From: an uncultured Erwinia sp.
GTDB taxonomy: Bacteria > Pseudomonadota > Gammaproteobacteria > Enterobacterales > Enterobacteriaceae
NCBI GenBank assembly: GCA_946221915.1
Contig: CAMIKG010000026.1
Coordinates: forward strand, 1-56,431
Length of the DNA: 56,431 nucleotides
Direction: 5' to 3'
The notes below the pieces were generated by a model. That model searched no databases, was not told the origin of the DNA, and saw only the letters and a program-made list of their open reading frames with translations. The position numbers were made by a program, and so were the translations under genes. Positions 49,171-56,431 of this stretch are shown piece by piece. The stretch's first letter is position 1. The number at the start of each line of letters is the position of its first letter.

Positions 49171-50916
49171 TTATTTCCGCGCCAGCGCCTGATTGAGTGA
49201 CCAGAGTTCGCGGCGCTCTTCCGCGTTCAGCCCCTGCGTGCGGTCACGAGCAATCAGCTCTTCTACCCGCTGCTCTAAGGCCGAGTTGTACATACTCGCC
49301 AGCGAGTCCTGAAACATGGTTTCCACTTCATCATCCACTATCATGTGGTTCCACGTCGCCAGGGTTTCAAGGTGCTGGCTAAAATTTGTTCCGCGATATA
49401 ACTCTAGTAGCTGTCCTGTCGTCAGGCCAGGGTGAGCAGTGCAAGTATTCACTAACTCTACAAAAAGCGGCAGGCCTGCCATCTTCGACTGCTCCAGCCC
49501 CTGCAGCGAGGGTACCATCGCTGCAAGATGCGGGTTCTGTACCAGCAGCCCAATAAGTATACGCATGGTTGTGCGTTTTAGCTGGGGCGCCTGCGGAGGC
49601 GTCTCATTTTCTGCCTTCTTCGGCAGCAGCTTTTCCAGCTGGCTGTCATCAAAAATGCCCAGCTTCTGGCCCAGTGCCTGACGCAGATAAATGCGCAGCG
49701 TCTCGCCCGGCACCTGACTAATCAGTGGCAGTGCCAGCGCACTAAGGCGGGCACGGCCGTCCGGTGAAGAGAGATCCACCTGCGGCAGCAGCGTGTCGAA
49801 CAGGAAGCCAGAGAGCGGTGTTGCCTGCTCCATCCGTGCTTCAAATGCTGCTTTGCCCTCTTTACGCACCAGCGTATCCGGGTCTTCTCCGTCAGGCAGA
49901 AACATAAAGCGTAGCTGACGACCGTCACTCATGTAAGGTAACGCCGTCTCTAATGCGCGCCAGGCGGCTTCGCGGCCAGCACGATCGCCGTCATAACAAC
50001 AAATTACGTTCTCGGTCGAGCGAAAAAGAAGTTGGATATGGTCGGCGGTCGTCGAGGTCCCGAGCGATGCTACAGCATAGTCGATACCAAATTGCGCCAG
50101 CGCCACCACATCCATATAACCTTCCACAACCAGCAAGCGTGCAGGCTCTGGATGGTTTTTTTGCGCTTCATACAGGCCATACAACTGGCGGCCTTTATGG
50201 AAAATCTCGGTTTCAGGTGAGTTCAGGTATTTTGGCGTACCATCGCCCAATACGCGGCCACCAAAGCCAATCACGCGTCCGCGTTTATCGTGAATTGGAA
50301 ACATCACGCGTTCGCGGAAACGGTCGTAGCTGCGACCTTTATCGTTGGTCACCAGCATACCGGCATCAATCAGCGACTGACGGTTCTCCGGGTCACGGCC
50401 AAAGCGTTTTAACACGTTGTCCCAGCCCGGCGGGGCGAAACCAATAGCAAAATGCTTAATCACTTCTGCACTGAGTCCGCGGCGCGCCAGATAATCACGG
50501 GCGGGCGCAGCGTTTTCCTGCGGCAGTGATTGCTGATAGAAGGCGCTCAGACCTTCCATTAACTGATACAGACTTTGGCGCTGATGACGCTCCAGCTGGC
50601 TGGGACCGCTGCCCGCTTCATAGGGCACTTCCAGTCCATGCTGGGTGGCAAGCTCTTCAATGCTTTCTACAAATTCCAGACGGTCATAGTTCATCAGGAA
50701 ATCGATGGCATTACCGTGTGCGCCACAGCCGAAGCAGTGGTAAAACTGTTTTTCACCGTTGACGGTGAAGGACGGGGTTTTCTCGTTATGGAAAGGACAG
50801 CACGCGTGATAGTTCTTCCCCTGCTTTTTCAGCTTTACGCGAGCATCGATCAGATCGACGATGTCCGTGCGTGCCAGCAGGTCATTGATAAAAACGCGTG
50901 GAATACGTCCAGCCAT
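49171..50916 (-). CDS. dnaG: DNA primase DnaG
   Basis: 581 residues, same as E. coli. N-terminal CHC2 zinc domain (HACCPFHNEKTPSFTV...FYHCFGCGAHGNAIDF), TOPRIM core with LLVVEGYMDVVALAQFG and ICCYDGDRAGREAAWRAL, and a C-terminal DnaB-binding helical domain ending LWSLNQALARK. Synthesises RNA primers at the replication fork. Middle gene of rpsU-dnaG-rpoD. Confidence 0.98.
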   Translation of the reverse strand: MAGRIPRVFINDLLARTDIVDLIDARVKLKKQGKNYHACCPFHNEKTPSFTVNGEKQFYHCFGCGAHGNAIDFLMNYDRLEFVESIEELATQHGLEVPYEAGSGPSQLERHQRQSLYQLMEGLSAFYQQSLPQENAAPARDYLARRGLSAEVIKHFAIGFAPPGWDNVLKRFGRDPENRQSLIDAGMLVTNDKGRSYDRFRERVMFPIHDKRGRVIGFGGRVLGDGTPKYLNSPETEIFHKGRQLYGLYEAQKNHPEPARLLVVEGYMDVVALAQFGIDYAVASLGTSTTADHIQLLFRSTENVICCYDGDRAGREAAWRALETALPYMSDGRQLRFMFLPDGEDPDTLVRKEGKAAFEARMEQATPLSGFLFDTLLPQVDLSSPDGRARLSALALPLISQVPGETLRIYLRQALGQKLGIFDDSQLEKLLPKKAENETPPQAPQLKRTTMRILIGLLVQNPHLAAMVPSLQGLEQSKMAGLPLFVELVNTCTAHPGLTTGQLLELYRGTNFSQHLETLATWNHMIVDDEVETMFQDSLASMYNSALEQRVEELIARDRTQGLNAEERRELWSLNQALARK

Positions 50917-50967
50917 AAGCCCCGATTGTTCCGCCTGTGAATTGGTTCAGCTCATAAACGAGAACAA

Positions 50968-50994
50968 GCCGCGCTTCCTTTCGGAAAGCACGGC
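50968..50994 (-). terminator. Partial terminator between rpsU and dnaG
   Basis: GCCGTGCTTTCC/GGAAGCGCGGC pairing (one or two mismatches) with a GAAA loop, followed on the minus strand by TTGTTCTCGTTT. As in E. coli it is expected to stop most transcripts after rpsU so that dnaG is made at low level. Confidence 0.8.
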
Positions 50995-51050
50995 CTCTTA
51001 TATGACTCTGTCTGCGTGTAATACGCGATGGAGGTTACCCTCCGAAGAAA

Positions 51051-51570
<520 letters not shown>

Positions 51571-52584
51571 ATGCGTGTACTGGGTATTGAAACATCCTGC
51601 GATGAAACTGGCATCGCGATTTATGACGATGTCAGCGGGCTGCTGGCTAACCAGCTGTATAGTCAGGTAAAACTTCATGCGGACTACGGCGGTGTGGTGC
51701 CAGAGCTGGCGTCGCGCGACCACGTGCGCAAGACCGTGCCGCTGATTCAGGCCGCGTTAAAGCAGGCCGGATTATCGGCGCAGGATATCGATGGCGTGGC
51801 CTATACCGCCGGACCCGGTCTGGTCGGCGCACTGTTGGTGGGGGCGACCATTGGTCGCGCGCTGGCTTTCGCCTGGGGCGTGCCTGCCGTACCTGTACAC
51901 CATATGGAAGGCCACCTGCTGGCGCCGATGCTGGAAGATAATCCGCCGGAGTTCCCCTTCGTGGCGCTGCTGGTCTCTGGTGGTCATACCCAGCTGATTA
52001 GCGTGACGGGGATCGGTGAATATACGCTGCTGGGTGAGTCCATCGACGATGCCGCCGGTGAAGCCTTTGATAAAACCGCCAAACTGCTGGGCCTTGATTA
52101 CCCAGGCGGACCGCTGCTGTCGAAAATGGCGCAGCAGGGGCAGGCAGGGCGCTTTACCTTCCCGCGTCCAATGACCGATCGTCCGGGAATGGATTTCAGC
52201 TTCTCCGGGCTGAAAACCTTTGCCGCTAATACTATTCGTGAAAGCGGTGATGACGCGCAAACCCATGCCGATATCGCGCGTGCCTTTGAAGATGCCGTCG
52301 TGGATACGCTGGCGATCAAATGCCGGCGTGCGCTGGATCATACTGGCTTTAAACGGCTGGTGATTGCCGGTGGCGTGAGCGCAAACCGCACGCTGCGCAG
52401 CCAGCTGGCGACGATGATGCAGGCGCGCGGCGGCGAAGTGTTCTATGCGCGCCCGGAATTCTGTACCGATAACGGCGCGATGATTGCCTACGCAGGCATG
52501 GTGCGGCTGAAAGGCGGCACGCGCGGTGAGCTAAGCGTCACTGTACGTCCTCGCTGGCCGCTGGCGGAACTGCCAGCGATCTAA
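51571..52584 (+). CDS. tsaD: tRNA N6-adenosine threonylcarbamoyltransferase TsaD
   Basis: 337 residues, ASKHA fold. Start MRVLGIETSCDETGIAIYDD; metal-binding HHMEGHLLAP; VSGGHTQLI; SFSGLKTFAANTI; VIAGGVSANRTLR. It makes the t6A37 modification on ANN-reading tRNAs, together with TsaB, TsaE and TsaC. Divergent from rpsU as in E. coli. Confidence 0.98.
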   Translation: MRVLGIETSCDETGIAIYDDVSGLLANQLYSQVKLHADYGGVVPELASRDHVRKTVPLIQAALKQAGLSAQDIDGVAYTAGPGLVGALLVGATIGRALAFAWGVPAVPVHHMEGHLLAPMLEDNPPEFPFVALLVSGGHTQLISVTGIGEYTLLGESIDDAAGEAFDKTAKLLGLDYPGGPLLSKMAQQGQAGRFTFPRPMTDRPGMDFSFSGLKTFAANTIRESGDDAQTHADIARAFEDAVVDTLAIKCRRALDHTGFKRLVIAGGVSANRTLRSQLATMMQARGGEVFYARPEFCTDNGAMIAYAGMVRLKGGTRGELSVTVRPRWPLAELPAI

Positions 52585-52640
52585 AGAGCTCACAATGTTC
52601 GCTGTGTTTTTCCTGGCAGGCAACAACTCAGTTCGATGTT

Positions 52641-52692
52641 AGGGGAAACACGGCGATGGCTCCGGAGCGGCTTGTCCGCGGAGGAACGCGCC
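52641..52692 (+). repeat. Dispersed intergenic repeat, copy B
   Basis: Matches copy A (1-52, minus strand) at 48 of 52 bases. It lies 56 nt after the tsaD stop in the sense of tsaD. It folds into a nested hairpin with CTCCG/CGGAG and GGCGAT/ATCGCC pairs (52652-52700). Confidence 0.85.
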
Positions 52693-52784
52693 GTGATCGC
52701 CCCGGGTATCTCGATCATAAAGACAGCTCTCACAGCCAGAGGCGTCCATGCGGTAGCAGACGTTGCTGGCACTACAAACTCACA

Positions 52785-53393
52785 TCATTCAGACTTCTTC
52801 TTACCCTTTCTCTTCCACAAGCGGGTTTCCTGTCCGCGCCATAGCCGCTGAATATTATCGTGATGACGCAGCAGAATCAGGCAGGAGAGCATCGCAACCG
52901 GGAAGGTGAACTGAGGTTTAAACCACCAGACATAAAATGGCGCAATCAGAGCGCTGACAATCGCGCCCAGAGATGAGTAACCGCTGAGCAGCACGGTCAG
53001 CAGCCAGGTGCCGGTCATTAGTCCTGTTAAATCCCAGCCAATCGGCGCGATGGCGCCAAACGCCGTCGCCACACCTTTGCCGCCTTTAAAGCGGAAGAAG
53101 ACCGGATAAATATGGCCAAGACAGGCGGCAATCGCGGTAAGTCCAAGATAAACCGGTGAAACGCCGAGATAATAAGCCAGCCAGACCGGCAACATCCCTT
53201 TCAGCACATCAAACACCAGCACCGCAGCCGCGGCGCCTTTCCCGCCAATACGTAACACATTGGTTGCGCCGGGATTGCCGGAGCCACTCTGGCGAGGATC
53301 GGGTAAACCTGTGAGACGACAAACCAAAATTGCGCTGGAAATGGAGCCGCACAGATACGCGAAAATGATCATACCAAGCGCGATTGCACTCAT
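52785..53393 (-). CDS. plsY: Glycerol-3-phosphate acyltransferase PlsY
   Basis: 202 residues from MSAIALGMIIFAYLCGSISSAI; the frame stays open upstream to 53900 only because it is antisense to folB. Five membrane helices and the three conserved motifs SGSGNPGATN, KGGKGVATAFG and LRHHDNIQRL. It acylates glycerol-3-phosphate with acyl-phosphate, the first step of phospholipid synthesis. Divergent from folB. Confidence 0.97.
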   Translation of the reverse strand: MSAIALGMIIFAYLCGSISSAILVCRLTGLPDPRQSGSGNPGATNVLRIGGKGAAAAVLVFDVLKGMLPVWLAYYLGVSPVYLGLTAIAACLGHIYPVFFRFKGGKGVATAFGAIAPIGWDLTGLMTGTWLLTVLLSGYSSLGAIVSALIAPFYVWWFKPQFTFPVAMLSCLILLRHHDNIQRLWRGQETRLWKRKGKKKSE

Positions 53394-53501
53394 AACACCG
53401 TTCCGTTTCGTAAGGGTCGTTTTCTTCGCATCATCTGTGGATAATACGCATAAACGGCCGGAAGTGGTATCCGGCTGGCGTAAAAACAGGAAATCGATCC
53501 C

Positions 53502-53861
53502 ATGGATATCGTATTTATTGAGCAGCTTAGCGTAATCACCACGATTGGTGTTTACGACTGGGAACAGACCATTCAGCAGAAACTCGTGTTCGATGTCGAA
53601 ATGGCGTGGGACAACCGTAAAGCCGCGGCCAGTGATGATGTGAATGACTGCCTGAGCTACGCCGATGTCGCGGAAGCGATTATCGCCCATGTCGGCGCGG
53701 GCAAATTCGCCCTGGTGGAACGCGTGGCGGAAGAGGTGGCAGCTATACTGCTGGCGCGTTTCCCCTCGCCGTGGGTGCGGATCAAAGTCAGCAAGCCAGG
53801 CGCCGTGGCGCAGGCGGCGCAGGTCGGCGTGATCATCGAACGCGGGACTAATCCGAAATAA
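53502..53861 (+). CDS. folB: Dihydroneopterin aldolase FolB
   Basis: 119 residues; VYDWEQTIQQKLVFDVEM, SYADVAEAIIAHV with catalytic-type Glu and Tyr, and VSKPGAVAQAAQVGVIIER. Cleaves 7,8-dihydroneopterin to 6-hydroxymethyldihydropterin and glycolaldehyde (folate synthesis). Next to plsY and uppP as in E. coli. Confidence 0.97.
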   Translation: MDIVFIEQLSVITTIGVYDWEQTIQQKLVFDVEMAWDNRKAAASDDVNDCLSYADVAEAIIAHVGAGKFALVERVAEEVAAILLARFPSPWVRIKVSKPGAVAQAAQVGVIIERGTNPK

Positions 53862-53998
53862 ATTCAATGTGATTGCCATCACAATGAAACCAAACCACAT
53901 TATGGTGTGTCAAAGGCCCGATATTGACTATTTTTCTGGCGGTTACGTGCGTAACGTCCGCCTTTTAGCGGTTTAACATTGAGGTTAGAGGATTCTTG

Positions 53999-54820
53999 AT
54001 GGCAGATATTCATCAGCTTTGGGTGGCGGTCATCCTGGGCATTGTCGAGGGGCTAACTGAGTTTCTTCCCGTTTCGTCCACCGGTCATATGATCATTGTC
54101 GGCCATTTGCTGGGATTTGAAGGCGAAAAAGCGGAAACCTTTGAAGTGGTTATCCAGCTGGGGTCGATTCTGGCGGTGGTGGTGATGTTCTGGCGTCGTC
54201 TGTTTGGTCTGATTGGCATCCGTTTCGGCGAAGTGAAACATGAAGGCACCGGTAGTGGCCACCTGACGCTGATTCATATTTTGCTGGGAATGATCCCGGC
54301 GGTGGTGATTGGTCTGGTATTACACGATCAAATCAAATCGCTGTTCAACCCGATCAACGTGATGTATGCGCTGGTCGTGGGTGGTGTGCTGCTGCTGGCG
54401 GCAGAGTTGCTGAAACCGAAAAAACCGAAAGCGGAAGGCATTGACGATATCACTTATCGCCAGGCCTTTATGATTGGTTGTTTCCAGTGTCTGGCGCTGT
54501 GGCCGGGCTTCTCCCGCTCTGGCGCGACCATCTCAGGCGGCATGCTGATGGGCGTCAGCCGTTATGCGGCTTCAGAATTCTCCTTTATCCTCGCGGTGCC
54601 AATGATGATGGGCGCGACGGTGCTGGATCTGTATAAAAGTCGTGATTTCCTCAGCATGGCGGATTTCCCGTTATTCGCTGTCGGCTTTGTCACGGCCTTT
54701 ATCGTGGCGCTGTTTGCGATCAAAGCCTTCCTGCATATCATCAAACGTATTTCGTTTATCCCATTCGCCATCTACCGCTTTATTGTGGCGGCAGCGGTGT
54801 ATCTGGTGTTTGTGGTTTAA
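53999..54820 (+). CDS. uppP: Undecaprenyl-diphosphatase UppP (BacA)
   Basis: 273 residues from ATG 53999 with AGAGGA as RBS; a TTG just before is not used. Membrane phosphatase with (E/Q)XXXE motif EGLTEFLPVSSTGHM and PGFSRSGATISGGM. It recycles undecaprenyl diphosphate for peptidoglycan synthesis and gives bacitracin resistance. Confidence 0.98.
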   Translation: MADIHQLWVAVILGIVEGLTEFLPVSSTGHMIIVGHLLGFEGEKAETFEVVIQLGSILAVVVMFWRRLFGLIGIRFGEVKHEGTGSGHLTLIHILLGMIPAVVIGLVLHDQIKSLFNPINVMYALVVGGVLLLAAELLKPKKPKAEGIDDITYRQAFMIGCFQCLALWPGFSRSGATISGGMLMGVSRYAASEFSFILAVPMMMGATVLDLYKSRDFLSMADFPLFAVGFVTAFIVALFAIKAFLHIIKRISFIPFAIYRFIVAAAVYLVFVV

Positions 54821-54826
54821 AACACA

Positions 54827-54852
54827 AGGGCCAGCGTGGCTGGCCCTGAATT
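54827..54852 (+). terminator. Terminator of uppP
   Basis: AGGGCCAGC/GCTGGCCCT perfect 9-bp stem (54827-54835 with 54839-54847), loop GTG, then GAATTTT. Confidence 0.85.
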
Positions 54853-54904
54853 TTCAACAACCAGCTTGCGCCAGCGGTCTGCTATCCGCCACTGCGCGCA
54901 CTCA

Positions 54905-56125
54905 TTACTGCCCGCGCCAGGCTTCCAGCGCCGCGATCCTGCGGCGCGTTAACTCTTCCCGCACCGCCGGACCGGTAAAACCTGCTTCCACCACTGCTTT
55001 CGTCGCCACCCCTGACGCCACGCGGAACGCTTCACGCAGATAATTCCCCTGCGGATAAGGGTTGCTTTCGAAACCCGCACGTCCGCGTGCATCGGCTTCG
55101 CTGGTCAGCGCGATTTGTTCCACGCGTTGTGGCTTGCGCCAGGCGTCAAGGCGGTCAAACAACTGGATCAGCGTGTCGGCGGAGTGCTGCTGGATGCCGT
55201 GCACCAGATCGTGAAATTCCGCGACCAGCATCGCCAGATCGCGTGCGGAATTCGGGATGCGCAGGCGCTGGCACAAATCCGCGACCAGTGGCACACCCGC
55301 CAGCCCATGACCGTGATGGCTGGGCCATTTCTCCGGCGGTGTCAGCGCTTTACCGACGTCATGGCACAGCGTGGCGAAACGAATATCCACTTCCGGACTG
55401 AGCTGTGCGGCAATCGCCAGCGTCATCAGGGTATGCACACCGCTGTCGATTTCGGGATGCCATTTCGCTGGCGCTGGCACGCCGTACAGGTTATCGATTT
55501 CCGGGAACAGCACCGCCAGCGCCTGGCAGTCGCGCAGCACCTGAAAGTAGACCTGCGGGTTGGCGGATTTCAGAGCATTTTCCGTCTCTTTCCACACGCG
55601 TTCAGCGGTTAATTCCGCCAGCTCACCGCTGGCAACCATCTGCTGCATCAGTTGCATCGTCTCATCGGCGATACGAAAACCGAGATGGGCAAAACGCGCG
55701 GCAAAACGCGCCACGCGCAGCACGCGCAGCGGATCTTCGTTAAACGCGGCGGAAACATGGCGCAGCAGGCGCTGTTCGAGATCCGCTCGGCCACCGTAAG
55801 GATCGATATACTCGCCATTTTCATCGCGCGCGATGGCATTGATTGTCAGATCGCGGCGCAGCAGATCCTGCTCCAGCGTGACATCGGCAGCGAAATCGGT
55901 GACAAAACCGGTGTAACCTTTGCCGGATTTCCGTTCGGTACGCGCCAGCGCATACTCTTCACGGCTGTGCGGATGCAGGAACACCGGGAAGTCCCGGCCA
56001 ACCTGTTGATAGCCCTGAGCCAGCATACTCTCTGGCGTGGCGCCAACCACCACCCAGTCCTGGTCTTTGATCGGCAGCTTCAGCAGGCCATCGCGCACTG
56101 CGCCACCGACAAGATACGTCTTCAC
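54905..56125 (-). CDS. cca: CCA-adding tRNA nucleotidyltransferase with HD domain
   Basis: 406 residues. Nucleotidyltransferase head VGGAVRDGLLKLPIKDQDWVVVG (catalytic D21 and D23), RRDLTINAIA, NEDPLRVLRVARFAARF; C-terminal HD domain with FATLCHDVGKALTPP and HHGHGLAG. Adds or repairs the tRNA 3' CCA and has phosphatase and phosphodiesterase activity. Confidence 0.97.
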   Translation of the reverse strand: MKTYLVGGAVRDGLLKLPIKDQDWVVVGATPESMLAQGYQQVGRDFPVFLHPHSREEYALARTERKSGKGYTGFVTDFAADVTLEQDLLRRDLTINAIARDENGEYIDPYGGRADLEQRLLRHVSAAFNEDPLRVLRVARFAARFAHLGFRIADETMQLMQQMVASGELAELTAERVWKETENALKSANPQVYFQVLRDCQALAVLFPEIDNLYGVPAPAKWHPEIDSGVHTLMTLAIAAQLSPEVDIRFATLCHDVGKALTPPEKWPSHHGHGLAGVPLVADLCQRLRIPNSARDLAMLVAEFHDLVHGIQQHSADTLIQLFDRLDAWRKPQRVEQIALTSEADARGRAGFESNPYPQGNYLREAFRVASGVATKAVVEAGFTGPAVREELTRRRIAALEAWRGQ

Positions 56126-56362
56126 TCACTACACTCCACAACGGCAGGGAAATTTACGTCAATGAGAATAATTGTCGCATAAATAACGTGCACAACAAAA
56201 AGGGCAACTGAAATGCCCTGCGCGGGATGGCAACGCTGTCTGGCGGATCGCGAGACCCGTTGCGCTACCACACTGCAGCCGCAACGGGATCATCGGCAGG
56301 TTTGTCAGCAACTTGATGTTGCCAGCGGGCGGAAATTACTCACTCCGCCGGGTAAGAGGCGA
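56126..56362. other. ygiM-cca intergenic region
   Basis: 237 bases, no gene seen. Contains a minus-strand terminator (56195-56219) and a 9-bp inverted repeat CCCGTTGCG/CGCAACGGG (56256-56264 with 56280-56288). Confidence 0.6.
56195..56219 (-). terminator. Terminator of ygiM
   Basis: AGGGCA/TGCCCT (56201-56206 with 56214-56219), 7-base loop, followed on the minus strand by TTTTTGTTGTG. Confidence 0.85.
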
Positions 56363-56431
56363 TCAATTCATCCAGCGATCGTTCTTCTTACGACGCGGGA
56401 TCATGTGCGGCAGTAACAGACCGAGCAGCAG
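56363..56431 (-). CDS. ygiM: YgiM-like SH3-domain membrane protein, C-terminus (partial)
   Basis: Only the last 22 residues, LLLGLLLPHMIPRRKKNDRW plus MN, and the TGA stop are inside the window. A C-terminal membrane helix followed by the basic tail matches the end of E. coli YgiM, which lies next to cca. The N-terminal SH3b part is outside. Confidence 0.82.
   Translation of the reverse strand: MLLGLLLPHMIPRRKKNDRWMN

Noticed and set aside
53394..53900. N-terminal extension of plsY to 371 codons
   Set aside because: Extension is antisense to folB and would delete the conserved PlsY start MSAIALGMII; the ATG at 53393 fits the family.
56213..56416. 67-codon plus-strand frame near the right end
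   Set aside because: It runs across the ygiM terminator and is antisense to the ygiM 3' end; no RBS or family.

Overview
This is a contiguous chromosomal segment of an enterobacterium. Gene content and order follow the Escherichia coli 68-70 min region in inverted orientation: yqjKEDC-mzrA-yqjA-exuR-exuT, uxa genes, sstT-alx-ygjR, ygjP/rlmG, fadH, ileX-mug, rpoD-dnaG-rpsU, tsaD-plsY-folB-uppP-cca-ygiM. Protein divergence, a uxaCBA operon, a LacI-controlled alpha-galactosidase locus and many GC-rich palindromic intergenic repeats suggest Erwiniaceae (Pantoea/Erwinia/Mixta-like). That genus assignment is inference from memory, not a search result.

Layout. Positions 1-2705 hold the minus-strand envelope operon yqjA-mzrA-yqjC-yqjD-yqjE-yqjK. 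Positions 3031-10428 hold a complete hexuronate regulon: ExuR repressor, ExuT transporter, and UxaC, UxaB and UxaA, with three ExuR-type operators and a CRP-like site. Positions 10619-19547 hold SstT, Alx with a probable manganese/pH-responsive leader, YgjR, a ClC channel with CBS domains, an AraC regulator, a PEBP protein, YgjP and RlmG. Positions 19603-20102 hold an uncharacterised ribbon-helix-helix/membrane-protein pair. Positions 20174-26697 hold FadH and the L-idonate cluster idnDOTR (no idnK), followed by a laccase-domain (YfiH/YlmD-type) paralogue.

The accessory block at 27400-44680 contains: an AT-rich intergenic stretch; a beta-carbonic anhydrase/SulP pair (probable bicarbonate uptake); a MASE1-like GGDEF protein; an rmlC gene broken by one amber codon; a five-gene ABC importer operon with a LacI regulator that ends in a GpdQ-like phosphodiesterase; an MDR oxidoreductase; and a rafR-rafA-rafB-like alpha-galactoside locus with two helically phased operators. 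The right end (45035-56431) is core housekeeping: tRNA-Ile2(CAU), mug, an inserted capsule-type glycosyltransferase, and the macromolecular-synthesis operon rpsU-dnaG-rpoD. It continues with tsaD, plsY, folB, uppP, cca and the 3' end of ygiM.

Most interesting for follow-up are: the ABC/GpdQ-like phosphodiester operon, with a perfect 16-bp palindrome overlapping its -10 and spacer; the RHH/membrane-protein pair; a 42-bp tandem repeat next to a 111-bp palindrome between exuR and exuT; a 52-bp dispersed repeat found at both ends of the window, 55-56 nt after a stop codon in the same orientation each time; and a large palindrome inside the dnaG-rpoD intercistronic RNA. No CRISPR array, integrase, transposase or prophage was seen.
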